Shown: positions 44,481-56,900 of the stretch, piece after piece
Numbering within the stretch: position 1 is the first letter of the stretch
How the letters are laid out: the number at the start of each line of letters is the position of its first letter
Assembly: GCA_025024175.1 (NCBI GenBank)
Contig: QCXZ01000001.1
Span: 19,716,001-19,780,000 of the forward strand
DNA: 64,000 nucleotides
From: Rhyzopertha dominica
Taxonomy: Eukaryota; Arthropoda; Insecta; Coleoptera; Bostrichidae
Direction: 5' to 3'
Notes under the pieces: generated by a model
Seen by the model: only the letters and a program-made list of their open reading frames with translations
The model's database searches: none
What the model was told of the DNA's origin: nothing
Program-made: the position numbers and the translations under genes

Positions 44481-44824
44481 TGTGATGTAAATTTGTTGCG
44501 TTTACCTCCGACAATGCCTGAAGTGTGCCATGCACATGGATTTTTTGTTTGACGGTTCCTGTCAAACATTCGTTCTACTCGCTGACAGCCTCATGGTACA
44601 GGATTTGTATTTATGCTTTTGAATATAAAACCCTACCTGGTGTCAGGTATGTAATTACTTGGCATTACTATTGCTGTGCGGCGAGCTGTTTGTATTTTTG
44701 TATTACAGCGTGTAGAACAATAAAAAAATACTTGGAACGTTTGCTACTTTCCTTGCTTGGATTGTGCTTCTATCCGACCGATCCTTTAGAACACCACTAC
44801 CTTTAAAGGAGGGGTCTCGTTACA
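44481..44824 (+). repeat. LTR 3 of gypsy array
   Basis: Identical in length and ends to LTR 1; followed at once by host DNA starting ATAC, with no PBS. TATAAAA at 44624, AATAAA at 44719. Confidence 0.95.
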
Positions 44825-45139
44825 ATACTCTGCGTTTAATTGCTAATCTCTGCAGATTTCAGAATAGTCAAGTAAATTCCGTAAAAAAATTTAACAAATC
44901 AATGACAGCCAACAAGATGAATATAATACATGAAAGGATTTTTGTAGCTTGAGAACAATAACAAATTGTGGTTTTAAAATTATGCAGAAATTATAGTAAA
45001 AGTGGTTGTATGAGTAAAAATTGTTAGATAAAACGACCATCAATTTAATTTTGAAGATCAATATATATACAAAACATAAAAAACTTGGGTCTTCACAGAA
45101 GAAGTTTTAAGTCACCTTGCAGAAAATCAACGAAAATTG

Positions 45140-45277
45140 TTCATGAAATAAATACTTCGTCAATTACTTAGATACATAATCCGATAAAGGCACATTTTTA
45201 TTTATGTTGAATTATTCAGTAAGGGAAATTCCTGCTTTGGCCACCCCCCCTTAGACCAAAAGCTGGGTACGCCCATG
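45140..45277. repeat. Truncated copy 2 of the repeat at 27-288
   Basis: TCATGAAATAAATACTTCGT through to AGCTGGGTACGCCCATG follows 151-288 with scattered differences. The left half and left inverted end are missing. Confidence 0.75.
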
Positions 45278-48200
45278 ATTATACATATATATCTACATAC
45301 AGCTGAGTGTGTATTTTTAAACATATTTCCAAGTACATTGATCCTTTACCATTTACAATATTAAATAATAAAGTCAAACTTACCTTTTCCCATCATTTAA
45401 TTATTATCCAAGATAGTCAATTAGCTTAACGTTATCCTACCTTGAATGTACCTACCATCACAATTACAAGAAATTCTATAATCTATTTTTATTTAACTTA
45501 TAGTAGGTAGTATCAAACATAATTATTCAACGGTAATATCACAATATCTTGATAAATAGTCGACTATTTACATTATCATCAATTTTTCGAGAGTGCGCGT
45601 CAGTCAGTTTAACGAGACCAAACTGATGATAATAATAAGCTTGCTATACTTAAAACAACAAAATCGCTTGCAAAAATAATTTTAATAAATACGGTAATAT
45701 TACGAATTGACCTACCACTTAAGAACTGAATTTCAAAATTCATTGAGATTTAATTAATCGAAATAACTAAAATGAGTTGATATTAATAATAACTCCAATA
45801 CAAGCATGGAAGGAAATACCACTACTGTGCCCATATTGTACATGCCATTTAACTTCCATGAGTGGTTAACGGTGTTGTTGCAAGTCTCTTGCTCTTAAAT
45901 CATAAAGGAGCAGAATATCAATGTGTTTTATGTTTCGTACAATTAAAACGTCCATGAACATTTAAGTGTCAAAGCTACGATAAACCGCCTCAACAAAAAC
46001 TAAAGTACTTTCATTCCGCCATTGTGATTGCACCTATACTACTGTACCCTCTTCTCGGCTGTCGACGTGATTCCTGACATGCGAAGTCTTCACCCCATTC
46101 AGGATTCATAAAACGGAATAAATTTTCGCCCAATAGCGAGTCTAGCGCGCTACGGATTTTACAATTAACATTTGTCTGGTTGTTGAACACACCGGGTGGA
46201 ATGAAATTAAATCATTCCGCAATATCATTGTTTATCACGTGACGAGGGGATTCCTATGTCGTGTGCGTCTGAAATTAATTTATCGTCCAGTAAATCGTAG
46301 GAGACCGGAATACTAGTGCCTCTTTTGTTAATATGGCGGCAATGTGTCATTGTGAACGGCCCGGATATGCGTGTTCACTTCTGCAATGCACACCCAGCTT
46401 GTACTGGAATGGCAAACGTTCCTGAGCGAAACCCTGAAAGTTGCTGTTTAATTAGCTTGTTTGATTCAGCCACCGAATCTTTATTTGCAAGATGCATTTT
46501 TCGAACTGATTTGTTTACTTTGCTAACTAGCGATCATGTAAAAGTTTACGCTGCTTGCAAAAATACATCGCACCCTAGCCAACCCAAGATGTAAGGTTTG
46601 GGAAATTTTGTACAACATTTTTAACAAAGAAAAACGAAACAAAACGTGTATGTAAGCATTTCCGGGGAAAGAGGCTTAGCGCATTTACCTTGTATCCTCG
46701 AGATGTATATTTAATTTTATTTAAGCCAAAAAAGTATGTGTTGATCGTCATTATGCCCAGGCGTGTTCCGGGCCACCGAGCACTTCTCGGTAGGGCCTTG
46801 CCAAAGCTAAAAAATCCAGTCAAACGAATCTGTCGAAGTTTCCGAGCTTTATATCGTGGTCTTTGGTACTGTAAGGCAGATGTTTCGCCACTCGTAATTG
46901 ATGTCATGTTCAGTGCTTCCTGCCCATTTGTCCGCCATTTCGATATAATAAGGGTAAAACAGTTTTTTAGCGATATCTCAGTAGATATTATCCTAGGGAA
47001 ATTTTTTATAGTATTTATTTGTACACAGTGAAACGGTCAATAATTCTAATGCATATAAAAACCATGTCAGTATTTTTTGTTGAATGTATCTGTCTACTAA
47101 CAGATAGCAGAGTTCATAAATGTTGCTCTTTTTCATTTTACAGCGCATTACTGTTGAATTAATTTTGTATATATTTTGCCCTAGCAAAAATGATCTATTT
47201 TTTGTCCTCATACTTAAGACTTTTTCATGATACATTCAATACTAAGTAAATATTTTATATTTATTAAAAATTAAAAAAAAAACAGCCAATTTTGAGATAA
47301 ATCACATTAATTTAGTTTATTGATACTTAGAAGGAACTGAGGGGGATATTCCTCCTTGGGCAGGATTAGAAATGCAATATTGCTAATGCGAGAGGTAATT
47401 TAATACTTCATTGCATTAACTTAAAAAAATAACTTACAGAAAAAGTTTTCAAAAGGCATGCCACTGGCAATCATGAGTTTTTCGACTTTTAGAACGTACA
47501 GCTTGTTTACTTACTACTATACTACTAAATCTACTAAAATGCCATAAAAACATCATAATTACAAAGACAAAAGTGTCAGACCAGATCTAATGTGAAAAAG
47601 TTGGCGTAACTAACACCATCTCTGTTCTGTGCAACCATCTCGATGTCTGCATTTTTATATCAATCTACCTGGTCACTTTTAAGAAATAAATATTAGCGCC
47701 ATGTACATTGAAGAGAAACAACATTCGAATAATGCATATTGGGTTCATTCGTCTCCTTTGTATTCATTGGGTCACCTGTTGACATACAAAATACATCAAA
47801 GTAAAATTTCTGGCATGATTGTTACAAACATTGCTTATCCTTGACTGCCCTGATTTGTGCTCCTTTGAAACCCCAAAAATAATTATAGTTGAAAATGTAG
47901 TTAAATGAAATTAATTGCCAGGGGGGCTGTGAAGCCGTGAAGTACATTATTTGTAAAATTGCGGAAACGGTTTTCTCCTTTTACGCCTTTTAGCTTATTT
48001 ATAACAAACTAATTAAACGTAAGTACAACTAACGGTTACTGAAATAGTGTATATTGAGTTGCAATCCAGGAAACTAAATTTTCTACTTACAGTTCGATTG
48101 ACCAGTGCTTGCGGCTAAGATTCAGATAAGATGCGTACCAGGACGAAACTTCCGAGTTCTAATACAGCGCGCAACCACGAGCGGGCCAAAATCAGCCGCA

Positions 48201-51200
48201 AGTTCTCGTCACTAGAGCTATACCATTGATCTGCCAATACATTGCAAAAATAAAATCAGGATCGATCCAAAATGTTCAGCCAGTCCCTTTTTTCTGACCT
48301 ATTTGATTCAACTAAAAATATGGGTTTTGTTTTTTTTCTATGGAAAATTCTGGATCGGATAACTGGCAGTCAATGAGAATTACGGGGCTAATATGCAACA
48401 TATGTTCTGAAATAACAAACATCGTGCCAAAACATGTTTTTAAGAACTGCAAAATTATGACAATCTTATTAAATAATGATAAGGTGAAGGAACAGTTAAT
48501 AACATTTGTTAAATTGTGATCTCAATTGTCAAAGGAAATTTTTGGAGATATTTACGAAAATGAAATGTATCGATGATGTTGACAAATAATGCAGGTCAAA
48601 TTAACGAGTGTGTGTGCACATATTTTATTTTCTAAATAAAGGCTGCGTAAAATTAATAAATTTAAAAGGAAATCCTTTTATTCACTTCTGTTTCATAAGA
48701 GACCGTTAAGATAGCCTGTAAAGAATAAGTATTACGCTACTTAGTCCTTGCGTTCAATCATAAATTATCTTAGTTACCTCCAAAAGAGAGGTAATGATGG
48801 AGCAATGATGAAAATTCACATAAATTAATTAACAAATTTTACAACTTTATGGCTGAATTTTCTCAAAAAAAGTGCACTATTGTGCTTCGGAACTTCCTAC
48901 TTTTGCCGTCCACGACTAGCGCGATCGTGAATATAGTTACATTGTACAAATTTTTTACAAATATACTTAGGACAAAAATTTTTAAGTATTTTAAACATTA
49001 AAACATTACACATGAAAAGTAGCTCAAATCTTTTAGGTATGCTAACCCATCTAGCCCGAACAGCCGACATATTATGTGAAACTATGATCAGATTTGCGCA
49101 AACTATGTATATCAAAAACGTATACATGCATTTTGAATCTTGTGGATACTTACCTTCAATTTGAATACAATATTGCTCCAGTAAATTGTATCACAATAAG
49201 ATTAAGAAGATAAAATTAGGGAGTCTCATAATTTCACATCTGCGCTAGTTGCTAAATAAATCTCACTGAATGTCCTAAAATTTTCCTGGAACCCAAAAGT
49301 ATGTGTATGCTAGATGCGCTCAATTGTGGATAAATTGAGACTAATTCATGTTAGCAATGTCACTTTTGTCTCTGAGGAAAAGCGGGAAATATTCTGGAGT
49401 ATCATCATATCGATGAGATCTGCAGAATTTAAGTAGCTCATAGATGTCACAGGGGTACCTAAAGAAAAGAGAAGCGGTTTTGGAGTACTATCCCAAGTAA
49501 CTCCTTTTTTTTGTTATAAAATCAGACTGTAAACCAAGAAGATCAACGTGCGGTTGCTTGTGTTGTAAATAATTGTGACGGGAAAGTGTACGCTTTCTGA
49601 AGCACCGTAATATATTATGTTTTGTGCAAAGAGTATGATCCAACATATCTTAAGTTGTGATGTGGTCTGTATAGGAAAACTAGAATAACAACTTGTCACG
49701 TTGTAGTGATGTCGTCAGTAACGTTTAATAAGGTATTTATGTTATAATTGTGATGGAGACGGAGTGAAAAGCAAGACGTTATGCATTTCGACGTAGCATC
49801 TCAGATGCGAATAAACAGTGTTCTCCAAAATTAAAAAGAAATTGGCAGTGCGTTATTGATTTAAAGTTCTGACAATTCAAGGGTTTGTTCTTTTTTAGTA
49901 TTGGTTTTAAGGATAAACTTCAATGTTTCAAGTACCTACTTGCGAATTTTTTAGGCATGCATTGGTTATGTATAAGTGACAAAAACAAGTAACTCATCGA
50001 ACACCAAAATGACTATCTTGTAATTAATTCCATCTAGGCCCGCTGAACATTTTTTTATAGATCAAAACGCCTTCAGATGTAACATTATTTTACAAATGAA
50101 GCCTTAGATCATTATTACTTGCTTTTATTCATTATTAATTTAAATTGACTGAACTCTTACAAACTGAAATGTTAAAAAGAGCCATGTATTATGCTAGTCA
50201 GNTCAATATTAAAATCGCAGGCGCTTGTTTTGTTGAGTACAACTGTTATTCGAAAATATAATATTGGCAAGCAGTACAGCTTTACGTAACTTAAAAAGTT
50301 CGCCAAAATTTCTGCGAGTTGTTTATATTTACAATCTATTCCAAATACGTCGCTTTTCAGTTTTGACAAAAGGACTTCCGAAGCTACTTTATTAATGCAG
50401 CATCTCATGGCTTCATCATTAACTTACTTAATATTTTTACTGAGCGAGGGAACTTGGTGATCAGAGCAGTTTTAATGGGAGCATGTTCGTCGAACAGTTT
50501 CAAAATACTACATTAACTTTTAGTAAATGAACATCCAATATTTATGCAAACTGGCTCTCAAGAGATGTATATAGGATGTATATTTTCTTAGAAATGTAGG
50601 TAAAGTAAGTAGTTTTCTTCTTCCAATCAGTTATTTCGATTTCCCGACTAACAGAAAAGATAAAATGTAAAATATGCGGGTTCGTATATTCTTAAGCTGT
50701 CAAGAAGATATGTTCCTATTTGTGCAGNATACCTTGCGCCAGTGAGTCATTATAGCAACATAAATATTTACAGCCTCCGTGCCAGGGTAGCTGAGGGATG
50801 CTGCGGATATACCCGTTTGTGAAATCCGAAACAGATGTTACGGATTCTGTGAGACTTTCTTGCAGATCGATGCTTTATACTGTTAGAGGAGAACACCGGG
50901 AAACAAGTACAAAACCATGGTAATGACGGCTGTACAAGTTTCATAAAATCCAGATGTTTTGCTCAACCGTTCCCTCTAACGATCACCAAAAGCATAGCAT
51001 TCGCAAAATGGTTACAAGGTGCACTGCTGCATCGGCTTTTTTTACTTTTTGATTTACAGAAATGTTGATCGTTGCAACAACATAGCCAACAAATTAATTG
51101 CGGTGTTATCTTGCATCGTGAAGAGCAGGATGTGAAGTATTACATATTTTAAGAATTGAACAATTATATCGCATTATTAACTGTTAATATGTTATTGTTT

Positions 51201-53390
51201 CTTAGATGCTTCTGCAACATTCCGAACAAAGGCATTTGCATGTTTTATTGTTAAAATTTACATCTTCAAAGAGGTTGAATATAATAAATTAAAACATCGA
51301 AACATGGTCTTAAAAATGAATTTAAAGAATTGGCAGATACCTTCTCCTGTTAGAAGTGCTACGTTATATTGAGCTAATTGTAAATTAATTAAAAATTAAG
51401 GTGGTTTGAAATGAAATTATACAGTGTCATACTCAGCTTGGAGGACCTTGGAGATAAATATCATGTGATGGCAGTGGTTTGCTAATATTTCTATTTCTTT
51501 GATTTCTTTGATTAAGAGGTCCAGTCCCTAAAAAAAACTAATATAGATGTTTATTAGGCTAAATAGTTACCCAAGTAAATCTGCGTGAAGAGGTGATACC
51601 CTATAATATTTTGTTAAAAGGTATCCCATATCTTCCGTGTTGTTTAATTTACGTGTATTATTAAATAGAAGGGAGCTTTCTCCATTACTTTTTATTGTCT
51701 ATATTTAAATACTTTACTCACCCTCTCTTAGTGCACAAATGACAATACTGAAAATTACAGAAACGGCTGTATACAATCCTCAAATCGCAAATTAGTTTGA
51801 CAATTCTGTAATAGCTGTTCACAAATGGAAAGTAACCAAATTCGCTCATTTACCCCGACAAATCTTGAAAGCCTTTAAAGAAAAGTGTCAAGTATTTCAT
51901 TTTCAATATAGCCTATAGTTTCGTTGCCAACGAGAATAGTTTTTAATTTAACTAATTGCATTTTAAATGGTTACACTGGTAGATACTGTTCTGATGCATT
52001 GTGGTTTCATTAAACGTTCTGCAAGTGCAGCTCTCTTCTTGTATTTAGTTTGTTTGTTGGCTAAAAACTGTGAAATTTTGATGGATGCATAGTATTTTAA
52101 AGTCGCTCCACATATGAAAAGACACCTACTTGATTCAGACCTAGATATTTGTCATGGTGTTTTAGCTTTCATCTGTTTTTGATCATGCATTGCATCAAAT
52201 ATGGTAGAAAATAGACTTCTTGAGTATCTGCAAAAATTTCATCCTGGAGGCAGTTCAATTTGTATACTACGGTTAAATGTAATTTTCCTTCCTTGATTAA
52301 GCTATTACAGGTTCGAATAAGCAGTACAACTTGGTAATTATTCGAAAAATTTGTAGAATGACGTACCTATTTCAAGAATGTTACAATTGTGTCACTAATA
52401 TAACTGTAATAGTGGTTAAATTAAAAAATAATCGCAACTGTTATGTGTGGTTTCCTAATCTTATTATTATGACTATCAGTTACGCTTGGTTACTCAAGTT
52501 ATTATGTTGATTCTACATATATTTAGATTTCATCAGTGCCAGAAAGAGCGTAGAGAAGTATCCAAAATAAGTAAGTGTTATGTATTTAATTTTAAGGGAC
52601 CCATATATATTGAGCATCCAAATTCCAATTAATTGTAAAACAGCTTTAAAGAAACAGATCGTACATTACATTAAGACAAGACATTCGAAGAATTGCTAAT
52701 TACTTACAAAAGCCATGTAATCATCAGCTGCGTGTTGCTAAGTATTGGAAAAAAACTATTATTTTGTTATAGACTATGTAGTATAACTGCTGTGTTTCAT
52801 CCTGGATGAAACAAGCCTCGACTGATTTTATAAACTTAATTTTTTATGTTGAAGTTGCTTTCTTGCGCCAGTACTTACATTTTCCGTAACAAATTACCAA
52901 TACTGCATGGTAATATGATGACCATGGTAATGTACGAGTAGTTTTCCTTATTAAAACTAGAGACATATACACGAGAAACACACATCTAATGCTAGAGAAA
53001 TTATGATAAGTATTATAATGTTGAAAATGTTTTACTTCCTTTTCGAGTAGGTGATGTGATGTAATGTGATACGAACAAGGTCCAGCTGAACTTAAAGGGA
53101 AAGTGTTGCTTCACATGCCTATTTCTGTCCAGGATGCTTACTACGTCAAGGTGACGTAGACGTATCACGTAACAGACACACCCAAGGTGATTTTAGGTCC
53201 TTATTAATCAACCACGTATGAAGAAAGACGTGATTTTTTTCTAGTTTTTCGCTTTCATTTGCCATCACAACGAAAAGACTCGGTTCACTGTGTATTGCAC
53301 TCACACTCGACGTTCGTATTTTTCTGCGCTTAGCATTTATACACACTTCCGGCCGCACATACCACTAAAAACCGACATTCACCAGACTTT
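45278..53390. other. Long gene-free stretch
   Basis: Eight kilobases of AT-rich DNA with only short unrecognised frames (46316-46594 plus, 46690-47031 plus, 46575-46907 minus). About 46030-46300 is richer in CG words (GGCTGTCGACGTGATTCC, TCTAGCGCGCTACGG, ATCACGTGACG) and may be regulatory. A lone minus-strand donor-like AAG|GTAAGTA occurs near 49153. N at 50202 and 50728. Confidence 0.4.
48108..48203. repeat. Short inverted repeat, possible MITE remnant
   Basis: CTTGCGGCT (48110-48118) is mirrored by AGCCGCAAG (48194-48202), about 75 bp apart, with further partial pairing outward (CCAGTG / CACTAG). Small, GC-richer than its surroundings, non-coding. Confidence 0.35.
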
Positions 53391-53960
53391 GAACATCTGG
53401 AGCATCTCCTCTGTTGCTGAGTGGAGTGGAGTCACAGCGGGCCAACGTTCGCTCCATACTTCTTTACATTCCATACGTTCTAAAGCACTATGGGAAGTAA
53501 GGAAGCACGGAACTTGCGAAGGCTACCTGATGGTGGTTCAGCCGGAGGGTGAGATCCTGGGGCCGCTCCCGGCCGTTGTGGATGAGCTTCTGGTGTGCGT
53601 TCAAGTCACGGACTAAGTGCACCCTGCGTAGTTACTGTAAAATGTTAACGGTGCGCCTCCTTGGGTAGCTCAATTCTAAAAATGGCCCCGTTCACGCCAT
53701 TGGCCCGACCGCAGATGAATACGCAACCCCTCTTCCCAAATTTGTCTTTTCTTAAAATACATCTGCGGCCGGCTAGCCGGGGCCCCCGTTAATTTTAGAT
53801 AGCGCGCCATGTGGCGGCACATGTGCGGCGTTCCTCTCTGTTTTCGTTGCCTCCGAGGAGTTCGCCTACTTTGACGAACTGCTAGCTCTCTTCGTGTTGG
53901 TCCCTGCTTAGCGGGAGGTTAGACGGTGCATTATCAAGTATCACGCCGCCTCCTTTTTTT
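53391..53960. other. GC-rich block, possible conserved regulatory or exonic DNA
   Basis: A clear composition change: CG-rich words (CTGCGGCCGGCTAGCCGGGG near 53764, CCATGTGGCGGCACATGTGC near 53808) in an otherwise AT-rich region. The first third may be an exon (next entry); the rest has no long frame and reads like a conserved non-coding element with E-box words. Confidence 0.4.
53527..53623 (-). CDS. Possible small host exon, unrecognised
   Basis: On the minus strand an acceptor-like CGCAG (end at 53624) and a donor-like CAG|GTAGCC (after 53527) frame 97 bases that translate as HLVRDLNAHQKLIHNGRERP and then QDLTLRLNHHQ. Third codon positions are strongly G/C (27 of 32), as expected of an exon in AT-rich surroundings. 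But the opposite strand also has an open GC3-rich frame (53290-53616) and I do not recognise either protein. Orientation is opposite to the ratchet-like sites. Treat as a weak candidate. Confidence 0.25.
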
Positions 53961-56900
53961 CCGTCTGTTTGTTTTTGTTTGCCGTGTGTCATCGCACTTG
54001 GACGTGTTTCGCTTTTTCAGTACTTGCTCCATCTACACGATGGATTTTCAAGACTATCCAGATACTTATACAGACAAACCTCGATTCTCTTCAAACGTGT
54101 TATAATTATGAGTGTCTATTTACATGTACAGATAATGGGTTCAGGTCCTGAGAATAATGTCATCGAGTATCTGCCTGCTGTAGTTTATGAAGAACACTCA
54201 TGAGTGTAGAATTTTTAGAGATTAGAGCAATAGATTCATCGTAATCTCGCTTTGATTTGATGCCCTTCTTTCAGAATAATGTTGCTTCTTCCGTTCTAGT
54301 TCTGCAATTTTTCGTAAGAATGTAATCTGGAGAACAAAAAATAGTCCAAGAAAGTTGGCAATTAAAAATTCTAACTCTAGTCCCTAAATCACATTCACAC
54401 TGTATGTGTATGCTCTTTTCTCTCTTCAGGGACAATATAAGTTGCTAGATATTGCTTGACCCTTTCTTAAATAATCATTCATATTGAGCTCATTAGTATT
54501 TAAAAAAAAATACTGACGCTGTTTCGTTTACGAGTCTTAGAAGTAAAAAGCTGCGTCCACAAGCACAAAACAACTGCAAAAGACAAATTCAGGATGGATA
54601 CGATGCCTTTTATGTGTTATAAAGCATTTGAGATTCCTGCGTATAATGTCAATAACTGGCGCTGGACTTTCCTTTTTTCATAAAGTCTTTGAAATTTTGA
54701 AAATTGAAATTTTTTGTAGCTATTTTTATAACAACAATCGAATTCTTATCTTAAACTTCTTAATTTATTCATTACCAGAAAGTATTGTTTAAATTATAAC
54801 ATTGCACTAATTGATTGATTGAATATTGATCTAAATGGGGCCGCAGAAGACTATCTCGAAATAAAAATACAGAAGAGTGTTTTAGCTCTGATTTAGTCGT
54901 AGACTACGACTTAGATAGTATTGTCTGTAAGTACAGAGACCTACATTCCAATTATCCGGTCATTTTGTGAAAATTGATATGCAGCATTTAGTGTCCGGTT
55001 AAATAAAATTTGCTTTGAATAATTAACCCTATCAGCCTCGACGCTAACCGTTCATAGTGACTACTAAAGATGCCGCCAGCGACGTACAGCGAAACGTTTG
55101 GAAGTAATCGATTTTATGGACTACGGCAGGGCATAAAATTATCTATATAAAGTAAATGGTGACATTTTTTCTATTTGCAACTGGTCATTCTATAGATGCG
55201 ACCAAAGTTTGCAGTAGTGTTTTCCAAAAAGTCTGAAGCGCATTTTAACTGTAAAAATGCGCATTTGTTTAATATAAAGTTAAAATCAAAAATAAATATC
55301 ACCCAAAGATGGGCAATACTTTTTTGATGACATAATGTAATATAAATAATAAAATTCCAAAAAATCCATTGATAAAAAAACATACTTTTGCATATAGCTA
55401 TAACACCGGCACCATAATGCAGCTCAATAAAAATTATTAATACCTTTCTAGATAGTATTGCCATTTACATACCGAAATCAGATATCCAGGAATGAGAAAT
55501 TGAGAAGATAGCGATTATATCTAAATAACTCGCATCTCGAGACACAAGTGAATCATAATTCTAGTCCGAGTGAAATATGTCTAATTACTGATTTAATTTC
55601 TTTGGTTGACTGTTGTCTACAGGTCCAAAAGTGAAAAATTTCCAATCGTTCCGGTTCCACTTGCGGAATCGTTGCGGATAACCAAGAACGTATGCGAATG
55701 TTCTTGGGAATGCAGTTCAAATAAATTTATACTTAATATACTTATAATAAACAACGATCTGGCTTAACTCGTTTGTACTTTGCTTTGTAGTTTGCAGTTT
55801 TCATTAAACCTTTTTTTACGAGCAGAGGTGAGAGGGTGTCTAATAAGCAACCATTATTTGCCTCAGGGCGCTTAGAAAATTTGCTATACCACTATACCAC
55901 TCATTCATTGCTAAGCAAACATGCAGCGATAATATTCTAAGGAAAACGAAGTTCTAAAAGGAGCAAATAATTTAAAAAGTTCTTAAATTGAAACAGTACC
56001 ATAGACGCAGCTGAAAACCATAGAATGAAGCGACCAATTTTTCACTCATCAAAATCACCAAATGTACTATGCAAATGAAATTTCAGACCGACATTTCCAA
56101 TATTTGTTCATATCGCTAATCATTTCGCGATTCCTAAGATGCGACCGAGACCTGCTTAAAAATATTTAAAATATTGAAATAATTCTTTCCATTTTATTGT
56201 TTTACATATACTTTTTGGTTGTATGTACTTATCAGTTAGACGCACGTGCACTTTAAATTTAAATGTATGATAATTGACTAAAATCAGCCTGACAAAGCGG
56301 ATATTTCAACTTGACATCAGTCATAAGCTGAATAACTGGAACGTTCTTGCTTAATCAAAAGAATGTTTACCAGGTGACTGTCTTATAAAAATATTTCTCT
56401 ACGATGTCGTATTTTTTATAGAGGTACATTCTACAGGCAACAAGGATGGAGCTAGGTTTACTCAATGATAAAAGTAAATTTTTCAGTCGCTTACGTGGAC
56501 GGTTCAAATGACCCGGAATCTTTTCCCAGAAGTAAATGAATGACCAATTTTTTAACATTCTTGCAATGGGGTACCTAGTTGTCATACCATAATCTCATAG
56601 CCACTTCAATTGCTTTTATTTAATAACCGTCAAAATGACATAGCAGGGAGTTCATGTTTCCGTTGCGCAACTCATTATATTTTTCTTGTGAATGAAGGTG
56701 TCAAACCAACAAGTTTCTTATCATTCTGAGTCTGTATGCATGGAAAATAATATTCTGAAGATACTGACCCAGCCATCCATCGTGCAACAAAAAAGGAATT
56801 ATTTGTCGCACATGTAATTTATTTGAAACTGTGGTCTTTTCTCTAGTTCTGCAAGTAGAACCATTTGATGAACTAGTTATATCCACATCTTTCCTATCAG

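Larger units (their letters stand above)
34133..44824 (+). mobile_element. Ty3/gypsy LTR retrotransposon, tandem form LTR-int-LTR-int-LTR
   Basis: Three 344-bp LTRs start at 34133, 39307 and 44481, exactly 5174 bp apart, and enclose two 4830-bp internal regions (34477-39306, 39651-44480). Encoded proteins in the two units are identical, and no DNA difference was seen where I compared them. ATAC occurs immediately before the first LTR (34129-34132) and after the last (44825-44828), a 4-bp target duplication around the whole array. So one insertion was later extended, or a preformed tandem inserted. The domain order PR-RT-RNaseH-IN is that of Ty3/gypsy (Metaviridae); no env frame follows pol. 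Confidence 0.95.

Noticed and set aside
46575..47031. Overlapping 110-113-codon frames on both strands
   Set aside because: No recognisable motif, mirror-image openness, and no splice or promoter context. Not enough to call a gene.
49150..49160. Strong minus-strand donor AAG|GTAAGTA
   Set aside because: A lone donor without a convincing acceptor or coding sequence upstream; such 9-mers are expected by chance in 64 kb.
50595..50615. AG|GTAAAG with a nearby GTAAGT, considered as a third ratchet point
   Set aside because: The pyrimidine tract is broken by GAAAT and no CTAAC branch point is placed upstream.
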